Below, piece by piece: positions 1-7,457 of a stretch of 64,000 bases of DNA. The notes under the pieces were generated by a model. It was given only the letters and a program-made list of their open reading frames with translations. It was not told where the DNA came from and did no database searches. Numbering within the stretch: position 1 is the stretch's first letter; each line of letters starts with the position of its first letter. The position numbers and the translations under genes are program-made. This DNA comes from Thermoplasmata archaeon (GTDB taxonomy: Archaea > Thermoplasmatota > Thermoplasmata > Lutacidiplasmatales > UBA184): the NCBI GenBank assembly GCA_021844945.1, contig JAKBSJ010000001.1, positions 341,826-405,825 of the forward strand, in the 5' to 3' direction.

Positions 1-1
1 T

Positions 2-1906
2 CGCACCGCGTTCGGCTCGGTGGACGTCGCCCAACGCCCTCCCGAGGCGCTTGCGCTCGAGGGCGAGGTACTGCTCAGCACCGAACGGACGAGCGAGGCA
101 CAGTCGCTCTACGATGCATGGCACGCGCACGACCCGACTTCCGCCACCGCCCTCGTTGGGGCCGCTCGGTGCCGGATCGAACAGGGGAAACATCCCGAAG
201 CACGGGACCTCCTCCACGAAGGCCTTGCCCATGCCTCCCGGAACGAGTCGCTCGTTCTCTGCCTCGCGGAGGCCGAGAGCGGGTCGGGAGACCTCTCAGC
301 CGCCGAGCGCGCGGTTCGGGATGGGATCGAACTGTTCACCGAAAGCGAACGACTCCACGTACGGCTCGCCGAGCTGGCGACCGCCCGAAACGACTGGGAG
401 GGGGCGGACCGGGCGTACGCCCGTGCCGAAGAGCTCAACCCGACGTCGGTCGATATCGCCCTCGGCCGAGCGTTCGTCGCCGAGAAGCGGAACGATCCGG
501 AGAAGGCACTCGCCGAGTACGCCCGTGCGGCCGAAGTAGCGCCGAACGACGTACGGGTCTGGAACCGGCAGGGCGCTCTCTTGCTCTCGCTCCGACGACC
601 TTCGCAGGCCGTGACCAGCTTCGAACACGCACTGAGGATCGACCCGGAGTCCGACGTCGCGCGCGACGGCAAGCGAATCGCCGATCGGGAAGCGCGGAAT
701 CGGACCGTGGACGACTTCGCTCTCGCAGCGCTCCGATCCGAGCACGAGCTCGGTCGACCGGTGACGAAGAGCGATCTCTTCGTCGGGCTCCACGTGCCCT
801 TCGATCTCTTGGACGGCGTGCTCGCCGCGATGGCCCGCGAAACGAAGGTCGACATCAGCGCTCTCGCTCCGGGCGATCTGGAGGTCCTCGAGCGACGCTC
901 GCGCACGCTAGTGGAACGGGCGGCCGAGCAACCCTCCTCGAGTGGGGATGTCCGTTCCCTCACGCTGGTCGATGTCGCCGCGCTCGCGGATCCGGCCGAT
1001 GCGCTGAGCGACGTCCAGCGTCTGTTCGCGTACGTGGACGCGGTTCTCAAGATGGACTTACGCCCGGAGAACCTCCACCTGACCCCGGAGATGGAAGATA
1101 CCGCTCGCCAGGCCCTTGCGCTACCTCCGGAGGAGCGAAGCCTCTTCGGCATCGTTCGTGCCCTCCACATAGGTGTGTACCGTGCGCGGATCGTGAAGGC
1201 GGTCGAGCGCTCGAGCGCCACGCCGCGCACCCCACTGCCCACGGTCGACCTCGCCGCCCACGTCGGGGAGGGGCCGGACGCCGATGGGGATGGCTCCCGC
1301 TTCTTCTCCTCCGAAAACATTCCGAACGTCCCCTACTCGGATCCTTCTCGGCGCGCCGAAGGTGAGGCCCCGCGCGCCCGGCCGCGAGGTTGGCCCGCCG
1401 GCATCGCCCCGCTGCCGACCTCCCGGTCCCGGGTACGGGATCGCTGTCTCGGCTGCGGAGGGCTCGCATCGTTGCAACACGACTGCGGGGGGAGCCTCTG
1501 CCGCCTGTGTGCGAGCCAGTTCCAGAACTGCCCGAGGTGTCGGGCGCCAATCGGGCCGCTCGACGTTGCTTCCAAGCGCACGGCGACTTCCCGATCTCCG
1601 GCCCGGTCCTCGACGGCGACGCGGCTCGCCGCCCGCGTCACGGCCACGATAGATCGAGCCCCGTCGACCAGCCCGGTTCCTAGGTCGGCCCCGGCGCGTC
1701 CCGCGAAGCCTCCCGCGCCGACCGCTCGCTCCCCGAAACCCGACGTGCCAACGGCGAGCGCCGGTCCGATCAAAGCCGGGAGCGGCCCCGCGGGTGCCCG
1801 ATCCACCTCCGCGCCCGCAGCGAAGGCAACCGCCGCGCCGACCCCCGCATCTCCGGCCCCGAAACCGGTACGACGGGAGAAGGTCGACGACGAACCGCGC
1901 TTGTAA
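2..1906 (+). CDS. TPR protein with C-terminal RING-like zinc finger (5' partial)
   Basis: The reading frame is open to the left edge, so the true start lies outside the window; the first internal start is a GTG at 20. The N-terminal 200 or so residues are tetratricopeptide-like helical repeats (for example around NPTSVDIALGRAFVAEK and RVWNRQGALLLSL), a protein-binding scaffold fold. After a helical middle region comes a cysteine cluster at about residues 476-510 counted from the GTG: CLGC, then HDC, then CRLC and finally CPRCRAPI. This spacing of seven Cys and one His resembles a RING finger. The last 110 residues are Ala/Pro/Ser-rich and probably disordered. The gene lies just upstream of the zinc-ribbon operon at 1970-5394, on the same strand. 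TPR is confident; RING-like is based on spacing only, and no catalytic role is claimed. Confidence 0.75.
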   Translation, partial: RTAFGSVDVAQRPPEALALEGEVLLSTERTSEAQSLYDAWHAHDPTSATALVGAARCRIEQGKHPEARDLLHEGLAHASRNESLVLCLAEAESGSGDLSAAERAVRDGIELFTESERLHVRLAELATARNDWEGADRAYARAEELNPTSVDIALGRAFVAEKRNDPEKALAEYARAAEVAPNDVRVWNRQGALLLSLRRPSQAVTSFEHALRIDPESDVARDGKRIADREARNRTVDDFALAALRSEHELGRPVTKSDLFVGLHVPFDLLDGVLAAMARETKVDISALAPGDLEVLERRSRTLVERAAEQPSSSGDVRSLTLVDVAALADPADALSDVQRLFAYVDAVLKMDLRPENLHLTPEMEDTARQALALPPEERSLFGIVRALHIGVYRARIVKAVERSSATPRTPLPTVDLAAHVGEGPDADGDGSRFFSSENIPNVPYSDPSRRAEGEAPRARPRGWPAGIAPLPTSRSRVRDRCLGCGGLASLQHDCGGSLCRLCASQFQNCPRCRAPIGPLDVASKRTATSRSPARSSTATRLAARVTATIDRAPSTSPVPRSAPARPAKPPAPTARSPKPDVPTASAGPIKAGSGPAGARSTSAPAAKATAAPTPASPAPKPVRREKVDDEPRL

Positions 1907-1927
1907 CCCGCCACCCGGCCGAATCGG

Positions 1928-1936
1928 CTTATATAC
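1928..1936 (+). promoter_or_regulatory. TATA box for the zinc-ribbon/SPFH operon
   Basis: CTTATATAC lies about 38 nt before the ATG at 1970, so a start of transcription near 1958 would give a short leader. It is the only obvious archaeal TATA element between the TPR gene and the operon. Confidence 0.6.
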
Positions 1937-1969
1937 GGGTCGGAGTCATAAACGACGGACGGTTCCTTC

Positions 1970-2512
1970 ATGTCCGGGGCATCTACGGCAGCGGCAGTCA
2001 ATCGGATCGCCGCGGGTCTGATCACCGGGATTCTGGTAATCGCGGCGGGGATCCTCTTCGTCGGATTCTACCTCCTTTTCCCGGCGCATGCCCATGCCTT
2101 CGCGCTACTCCTCATCGGAATGGTCGCCGTAGTGTTCGCGGCGATCGCCTATCTCTTCGAGTCGTTCTCTCGGCGGCCCACCTACCAGCGCACCACCGCC
2201 TGGGGGTTTTACGCGTTCGGCTTTGCGGTGCTGCTCCTAACCCTCGGCCTGAACCCGACGGGGTACCTCAGCCTCGCGCAACAGCTCGTGGGGGTCGTCG
2301 TCACGCTCCTCTTCCTCGCGGGATCGATCGCGGGGATTGCATGGCGCTACCGCAGCGCGGCAAGCGTCCCTCCTCGCGAGGCCGGGCGAGCCGCCTGGCG
2401 CGCGTCGACGCCGCAGTCGGCGTTCGATTACCCCACGGCCCACTCGCCGACCGCACCGGTGACGCCGCCGGCAACTTCGGGGAAGACTCCTCCGTCCGGG
2501 GGAGGTGCCTAG
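1970..2512 (+). CDS. Four-helix membrane protein, first gene of zinc-ribbon operon
   Basis: This 180-residue protein has four predicted membrane segments at about residues 10-31, 36-58, 68-88 and 97-118. A hydrophilic Pro/Ser/Thr-rich tail of about 60 residues follows. I do not recognise the family. It is the first gene behind a clear TATA box. Its stop codon directly abuts the ATG of the zinc-ribbon protein at 2513, so the two are probably co-transcribed and coupled in translation. An integral-membrane anchor for the soluble zinc-ribbon and SPFH-like proteins downstream is an inference from that context. Confidence 0.75.
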   Translation: MSGASTAAAVNRIAAGLITGILVIAAGILFVGFYLLFPAHAHAFALLLIGMVAVVFAAIAYLFESFSRRPTYQRTTAWGFYAFGFAVLLLTLGLNPTGYLSLAQQLVGVVVTLLFLAGSIAGIAWRYRSAASVPPREAGRAAWRASTPQSAFDYPTAHSPTAPVTPPATSGKTPPSGGGA

Positions 2513-3199
2513 ATGGCTACCACTCCACCCGCCGGAACACCCCCACCCATGCCGTCCGTCCCGACGGTGTGTCCGACGTGCGGGGCCAAGGTTCCCGCGA
2601 ACTCGCGCTTCTGCCCTAACTGCGGGGCGTCACTAGGAACGGCGGCGGTAGGCACCTCGACGAACCCTCCGGTGGACCTTCGCCAGCGGGTCGACCAGGA
2701 CCGGGGGACGCTCAAGCGTCTGGAGCTTCTCATTCCCGGATACCACGGCTACCGCCAAGGCGAAGATGTCCGCGCCGCGGACAGCCTGCTTCGGCGCCAG
2801 GTCGCCGACCGGCTGCGCAACGCGCGCTTCACCGCTGAGAATGCGCGTACGGCTCTCACGCAGGCGAACCAGTTCAACGCGCTCATGGACCTCGCTCCGC
2901 TCATCGCCGACCTCATGCGCATCGAGCCAAAAATCCGCAGCGCGGAGCAAGGATATTCCGGAATTGCTGCGGCGATCAAGGTCGGCCCGCAGCAGCTCGA
3001 TAAGCTCTACGAGTACGACTACGGCTTCGCGGTCGCGGCCGATCAGTTCGCCGCGACGATCGAGGGTCTTCCCGCGCAGGTCACCGGCGGTGACTACGCG
3101 CAGGTTTCGCGTACCGTCGCCGCCGCCCGTGCCGAACTCACCCAACTTGATTCCGCGTTCGGGGCGCGAATGCGGGTCGTCGAGGGAATCCAGGTCTAG
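2513..3199 (+). CDS. Zinc-ribbon protein with helical C-terminal domain
   Basis: A 228-residue protein. After a Pro-rich start it has a zinc ribbon at residues 20-40 with paired motifs CPTCGAK and CPNCGAS. The rest (about residues 60-228) is predicted helical, with no membrane segment. The ATG follows the preceding stop without a gap. The gene sits between a membrane protein and an SPFH-like protein that itself ends in zinc ribbons, so a shared complex is likely. The function is unknown. The overall gene set recalls bacterial YdjG/YdjI-type zinc-ribbon and SPFH partners of PspA, but no PspA is present here. Confidence 0.75.
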   Translation: MATTPPAGTPPPMPSVPTVCPTCGAKVPANSRFCPNCGASLGTAAVGTSTNPPVDLRQRVDQDRGTLKRLELLIPGYHGYRQGEDVRAADSLLRRQVADRLRNARFTAENARTALTQANQFNALMDLAPLIADLMRIEPKIRSAEQGYSGIAAAIKVGPQQLDKLYEYDYGFAVAADQFAATIEGLPAQVTGGDYAQVSRTVAAARAELTQLDSAFGARMRVVEGIQV

Positions 3200-3215
3200 C
3201 AGAGGAAGAAAGAGC

Positions 3216-4397
3216 ATGGTCACCAACCAACCGATACCGCAGAAGGGCGGGAGCCTGTTCGGCTCGACTACGATCAACTGGGAGGATGCCTACAAGGGCC
3301 CCAACATCATGTGGCGGGTGCCCCGCAACATCCGTCTCAACGACAACATCGTCGTCCGAGAGGACGAGATCGCGGTATTCTTCCGGGACGGTAAGGTCCT
3401 CGCGTACTTCGACCGGCCGGACCGGTACGCGCTGACGAGCCTCAACGCCCCGATCGTCGGCGGGCTGGTCCAGGCGCTCTCCGGTGTTCGGCAGGAGGCC
3501 GAAGTCTACTACCTCCAGAAACGAATCTTCGATGGCAAGTTCGGTAGCACCGACCCATACGTTTTCCGCGACCCCGACTTCGGCCTCGTGAGCCTGCGGG
3601 TCTACGGAAGTTATCGCTGGCGGCTCGGATCCCCGGACATCTTCATCACGCAGTTCGTCGGCACGTTCGGGGCTGCCACGAGCGCCGACGTCGAGGGACG
3701 CCTTCGGGATCAGATGGTGATCCTGATCTACAACACCCTCGGTAAGATGAAGGACCAGGGCCTGCGGGTGACGGATCTCGCCGGCCAGCTCCAGACGATC
3801 GAGCAGGCCATCCTCGGCATGGCCCCCCAGCACTTCGGTCCTCTGGGAGTCGAGGTCCAGCAGATCCAGGGCCTCTCGATCAACCTGCCGGACGAAGTCC
3901 AGAAGGCGGTCAACACGCGCTCGACGATGGGGGTGCTGGGGGTGAATTATCTCCAGTACCAGGCAGGTCAGGCGATGACCGAGGCCGCTTCCAACACCGG
4001 AGGCGCCGCGGGTACGCTCGCCGGTGCCGGCGTCGGCCTCGGGGCCGGTCTCGGCGTGGGCTACGGGATGACCGGCATGATGGGCGGCATGTACGGGCAG
4101 GGGCCGTCGACGCCGTGCCCCAAGTGCGGCGCCCTGATCCCCCCGGGCACGCGGTTCTGCCCGAGCTGCGGCGCTCCCGTCGGCGGTTCTCCTCCCGGGG
4201 CGCCGGGCCGGGCGGAGACGGTCGCTTGTCCCAAGTGCGGCCAGCCCGTTCCCGCCACGTCGAAGTTCTGTCCGAACTGCGGCGCCTCCATGGCTCCGCC
4301 CTCTCCTCCTCCTGCGCGAACGTGTCCGAAGTGCAATGCCACCGTGACGGGCTCGGGCAAGTTCTGCCCCAACTGCGGCGCGGCGCTCCCCCCGTAG
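3216..4397 (+). CDS. SPFH/YdjI-like (virion core-like) protein with three C-terminal zinc ribbons
   Basis: I place the start at the ATG at 3216, preceded by a purine-rich GAGGAAGAAAG; the open frame extends further upstream but overlaps the previous gene. The product is 393 residues. Residues 1-260 resemble the SPFH (stomatin/flotillin-type) domain of the YdjI/virion-core family, which acts as a membrane-associated scaffold. A Gly/Ala/Met-rich linker follows (about residues 265-295). Then come three zinc ribbons, each with two CxxC pairs (CPKCGAL/CPSCGAP, CPKCGQP/CPNCGAS, CPKCNAT/CPNCGAA). Neighbours on both sides are zinc-ribbon proteins. Family assignment is fairly confident; a membrane-stress role is inferred from bacterial YdjI. 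Confidence 0.75.
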   Translation: MVTNQPIPQKGGSLFGSTTINWEDAYKGPNIMWRVPRNIRLNDNIVVREDEIAVFFRDGKVLAYFDRPDRYALTSLNAPIVGGLVQALSGVRQEAEVYYLQKRIFDGKFGSTDPYVFRDPDFGLVSLRVYGSYRWRLGSPDIFITQFVGTFGAATSADVEGRLRDQMVILIYNTLGKMKDQGLRVTDLAGQLQTIEQAILGMAPQHFGPLGVEVQQIQGLSINLPDEVQKAVNTRSTMGVLGVNYLQYQAGQAMTEAASNTGGAAGTLAGAGVGLGAGLGVGYGMTGMMGGMYGQGPSTPCPKCGALIPPGTRFCPSCGAPVGGSPPGAPGRAETVACPKCGQPVPATSKFCPNCGASMAPPSPPPARTCPKCNATVTGSGKFCPNCGAALPP

Positions 4398-4416
4398 GTC
4401 TCGGTCGAGGTCGTCC

Positions 4417-5394
4417 ATGGTCTACTGCATCCAGTGTGGGAACCAGCTTCCGGATGGCGCGAAGTTCTGTTACAAGTGCGGGGCCGCGATACCGGCGGGC
4501 GCTTCGGGTTCCGGCGGAACCGGGCCCGCGCCGTCCGCCCCATCGGCCCCGACGCTGGCGCCCGCCGGCGCTCAAGAGCTGAAGTGCCCCGCGTGCGGAG
4601 CCCCGGTACACCCGGCCTTCGGGGAAGCGGTCGTCACGTGCGACTACTGCGGCAGCTCCGTGACGTTGGGTGGTGCCGGCTGGAAAGAGATCTCGAAGCA
4701 TTCGATGCTCCCGCTCAAGCTGGCCGACCCCGCCCAGGCGCTCGAAGCGGTCCGGGCCGCGATGGACACGGGGTTCCTCCACCGAAAGGACTTCCAGGAG
4801 TCGAAGGTCACGGGACAGAAGCTGACCATGGTACCCTATTGGGTCATCCCCGCGACCGCGAGCACGAACTATCAGTATCAGGACGCTGCGGTCGGCATCG
4901 GCTCGACGGTGGCCGCCGTAGGCGCATCGGCGCTCCTCGGTTCCGCACTGAGTGGTGGCAACCGCGGCGGCATGATCATGATGCCCATGTTTGCGGGACC
5001 GGCCGTCAACCCGACACGCCAGGATACGATCACGGGAAACTACGAGTTCCCGGTCGTCGCGGTCAAGGCTTTGGCCAACTACCAGCCGAAGAGCTATCAG
5101 TTCCCCCTCGCCGAACGGACGCTCTTCGACAAGAAGCAGGTGCCGGCGGGCACTCCGGTCCTGAACGGGGACCTCACCGAGGACGCCGCCCGGAACTCCG
5201 CCCGCGCCTACGTCACGCAACTCCAATCGAACGAGGCCCACAAGAAGCATCACATGGTGAGCAACTTCAAGACCGAGGTCGACGTGAGCGAAGGCGAGCT
5301 CCTCCACGCCCCGATCTGGGAGTTTGTGCTCGAACGTAAAGGGGAGACCGAGCGGTTCCTGGTCGACGCCCACGCGGGGCGCGTCGTCGCCTAG
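4417..5394 (+). CDS. Double zinc-ribbon protein (YdjG/TFIIB-type zinc finger-like)
   Basis: A 325-residue protein. The first ribbon is at residues 4-23 (CIQCGNQ and CYKCGAA). A second, with CPACGAP and CDYCGSS, lies at about residues 53-78 and resembles the TFIIB-type or helicase-type ribbons of the YdjG group. The remainder is a mixed domain with a Gly/Ala-rich hydrophobic stretch near residues 155-195 that could touch the membrane. It starts 19 nt after the SPFH-like gene and closes the operon; the next gene, on the minus strand, overlaps it by 4 nt tail to tail. The function is unknown; a partnership with the SPFH-like protein is inferred. Confidence 0.75.
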   Translation: MVYCIQCGNQLPDGAKFCYKCGAAIPAGASGSGGTGPAPSAPSAPTLAPAGAQELKCPACGAPVHPAFGEAVVTCDYCGSSVTLGGAGWKEISKHSMLPLKLADPAQALEAVRAAMDTGFLHRKDFQESKVTGQKLTMVPYWVIPATASTNYQYQDAAVGIGSTVAAVGASALLGSALSGGNRGGMIMMPMFAGPAVNPTRQDTITGNYEFPVVAVKALANYQPKSYQFPLAERTLFDKKQVPAGTPVLNGDLTEDAARNSARAYVTQLQSNEAHKKHHMVSNFKTEVDVSEGELLHAPIWEFVLERKGETERFLVDAHAGRVVA

Positions 5395-6854
5395 ATCCGC
5401 TGCGTTTCGATCGATCCGCGACGGCCTTCGCGAGACCGGATCTCGTCTTCGTAGAAACGCCGGGCGAAATCGCCCTCCGCCCGACCGATCGGGATCTCGG
5501 GGGCGTCGGGCTCGGCAAAATAGGTAAGCAGCGCGGCGGCGCTCGCGAGCTTGACCGCGCGCGACTTGAGGCGCGGCGAGAACCTTGGGTGATCCGAGCG
5601 CTCGAGCGCGCGCTGCGACACCCCTCGGAGCGTCCCGTAGAGGGCGCGGTCGAGTTTCACCGGTCGGGGCCGAAACCGGCCCGCGACGAGCGGATGACCG
5701 AGCTGGATCGCGTGCACGAGCGTGAGGTGGTCCCGGATCCGCGCGGCGAGCGAGAAGTCGAGTTCTCCCAGGTCGAGGCGTTCGGCGCTTTCCTCGACGG
5801 CACGGAACCGCGCTTTCGTCATCGGGTGGAACCGGAGCAGCATGCGGTCCTCGAGGGCCGCGAAGTTGGGATCGGCGATCGTCGTCCAGTAATCATCCGT
5901 CCCCGAGGTGCGGACGTTGTAGTTCACGGAGAAGAACGAGCGAAACGTGTACGGCCCGATCGTGCCGAACGTCGTCTCCCACTTCACCTCGCGCTGCTCC
6001 ATCACCAGCTTGAGCGGCTCGACCATTCCGCGGTAACGGAACCAGTCGTTGAACTCGGGTACAATGAAGTTGAACGTCCGGCCCGTGTAGAACGAGCCGA
6101 CCCGAAGGAACTGGGCGGGGGTAATCCCGCCGCAGTACCGGTTCCGGCCCGGGAGCCCGTGAGGAGGCACCGCCTGGCGCGGGTTCCCTCGGACCATATC
6201 GTCGATCGCGAAGGTCTTTCCCGTGCCGGGGGGCCCGAAGAGCGCGAGATGAAATCCCGTGGACCCGGTCGCGCGACCGGTCGGGGCGAGGAGCGGCACG
6301 TCGGCAAGGGCATACTGCTGCAGCAGGGAGACCAGGGAGTCGAAGTAAAGCTCCTCTCCGAAGAGTCCGCGCAAGTATTCGGCCAAGACCCGCACGTCGA
6401 ATGTCCGTCCGAACTCCCGGGTATCCTCGAGGCGCCGATCGAGCACTTCTCGGAGGGTCTGGACGAACTCCGAATCCATCGCATGGATCTCGGACGACTC
6501 ATCCGGTATCGACGGGAGACCCACCGGTTCGACGGCTTCGCTGCGCGCGAGTTCCCCGATGAGCATCGTCCGGAGCTCCTCGGGATAGGCGACGAGGTAG
6601 GTCTTGTCCGTGCGACCCTCGGTAACCTCGGTAAGGAGCCCGCGACGGCGAAGGCGGGCGAGCAGGCGTGCCGGGTCCTCGAAGATCCGGTCGCGCAAAA
6701 GGCGACCTCTCAGCTCGGAGAGGCGGAAGCGCGCGGGCCCGGTCGCGCTCCCGCGGATACGGCGACGCCGGTCGGCGTCGGCGATAACCTCCGTAAGCCG
6801 GCGGGCGACCGCGAGGTCGGCGTCGGAGAGCTCGACCGCAGATTGGTCCGCCAC
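5391..6854 (-). CDS. AAA+ ATPase with N-terminal winged-helix-like region
   Basis: A 487-residue protein. An N-terminal winged-helix-like region (about residues 40-110) precedes an AAA+ module. The Walker A motif is GPPGTGKT near residue 206. The putative Walker B reads FIVPEFND, with Pro where Asp is usual. A sensor-1-like FFSVNYN and an arginine-finger-like LEDRMLLRFHP follow, and the C-terminus is helical. The layout recalls MCM/MoxR-like ATPases, but I cannot name the family. It is divergent from an Hjc-type nuclease with only 54 nt between start codons, so a role in DNA repair or recombination is plausible. The AAA+ call is firm; the substrate is unknown. Confidence 0.8.
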   Translation of the reverse strand: MADQSAVELSDADLAVARRLTEVIADADRRRRIRGSATGPARFRLSELRGRLLRDRIFEDPARLLARLRRRGLLTEVTEGRTDKTYLVAYPEELRTMLIGELARSEAVEPVGLPSIPDESSEIHAMDSEFVQTLREVLDRRLEDTREFGRTFDVRVLAEYLRGLFGEELYFDSLVSLLQQYALADVPLLAPTGRATGSTGFHLALFGPPGTGKTFAIDDMVRGNPRQAVPPHGLPGRNRYCGGITPAQFLRVGSFYTGRTFNFIVPEFNDWFRYRGMVEPLKLVMEQREVKWETTFGTIGPYTFRSFFSVNYNVRTSGTDDYWTTIADPNFAALEDRMLLRFHPMTKARFRAVEESAERLDLGELDFSLAARIRDHLTLVHAIQLGHPLVAGRFRPRPVKLDRALYGTLRGVSQRALERSDHPRFSPRLKSRAVKLASAAALLTYFAEPDAPEIPIGRAEGDFARRFYEDEIRSREGRRGSIETQRI

Positions 6855-6877
6855 AGCGCTTCCACGAGACCTGAGTT

Positions 6878-6884
6878 GTTAATA
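6878..6884. promoter_or_regulatory. Single AT-rich element serving divergent AAA+ and hjc genes
   Basis: GTTAATA is the only AT-rich element in the 54-nt gap. Its centre is 28 nt from the GTG of the nuclease gene and 27 nt from the ATG of the AAA+ gene. Both distances fit leaderless transcripts, so one TATA box may work in both directions. Confidence 0.45.
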
Positions 6885-6908
6885 CCGCGTTCGCGCGCTG
6901 ACGGAGCC

Positions 6909-7457
6909 GTGCGGCGCGGCGCGTCGGCCTACGAGCGCGAGCTCAAGGACCTCTTCCAGGGGGACCCCGAGAGAATACGCGCCTACGGGCGGTCGCTGCC
7001 TCCTGCGGAGCGCGTGGAGTTCGAGCGGATCATCGAACGCCCGTTCCTCGTCATCCGCGCCGCAGGGTCCCTCGGATTCGACCTCGTCGCACTCCGCCGA
7101 GAGTTCGCGTTCCCGCTCGAAGTGAAGGCATCGCAGGAGCCGGTCATCCGTTTCTCCTCCAGTAGCGGGCGGGCCGCGGATCAGCTCGTGGCCCACCGAG
7201 CCGCCGTGCACCGCGTGGGGCTGATGGTCCTCTATGCGTACCGACGCGTGGGCCAGCGATCGGAAGAGCCCTGGCGCCTTTTCGGCGCCACGCGAACAAG
7301 CTCGGGGGGGATGATGGGAGTTCTGGGACGGCGCCTACCCCCGATCGAGACCACCCGCGAAGGGAACGCGATCCTGCGATGGCAAAACGGCATGCCGCTT
7401 TCGCAATTCCTTCAGACGTTCCGGTTCCTTGCGGAACCCCCGGTGACGGTCCCATGA
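6909..7457 (+). CDS. hjc: Archaeal Holliday junction resolvase (Hjc-type)
   Basis: The start is taken as the GTG at 6909, which begins VRRGASAYERELKDLF and lies a leaderless distance from the AT-rich element; the much longer open frame upstream is antisense to the AAA+ gene. The 182-residue product has the resolvase/PD-(D/E)xK core. This consists of an N-terminal Arg/Gly segment and Glu (YEREL), RAAGSLGFDLVAL with the metal-binding Asp, and LEVK with the catalytic Glu-Lys pair. About 30 residues are inserted between the first helix and the RAAGS strand compared with short Hjc proteins. Hjc cuts four-way DNA junctions in recombination and fork repair. Its ATGA overlap with the thiolase gene means it shares a transcript with metabolic genes. 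Confidence 0.85.
   Translation: MRRGASAYERELKDLFQGDPERIRAYGRSLPPAERVEFERIIERPFLVIRAAGSLGFDLVALRREFAFPLEVKASQEPVIRFSSSSGRAADQLVAHRAAVHRVGLMVLYAYRRVGQRSEEPWRLFGATRTSSGGMMGVLGRRLPPIETTREGNAILRWQNGMPLSQFLQTFRFLAEPPVTVP

Noticed and set aside
5589..6908. Long plus-strand open frame upstream of the Hjc domain
   Set aside because: It is antisense to the AAA+ gene; resolvase homology begins only at the GTG at 6909.
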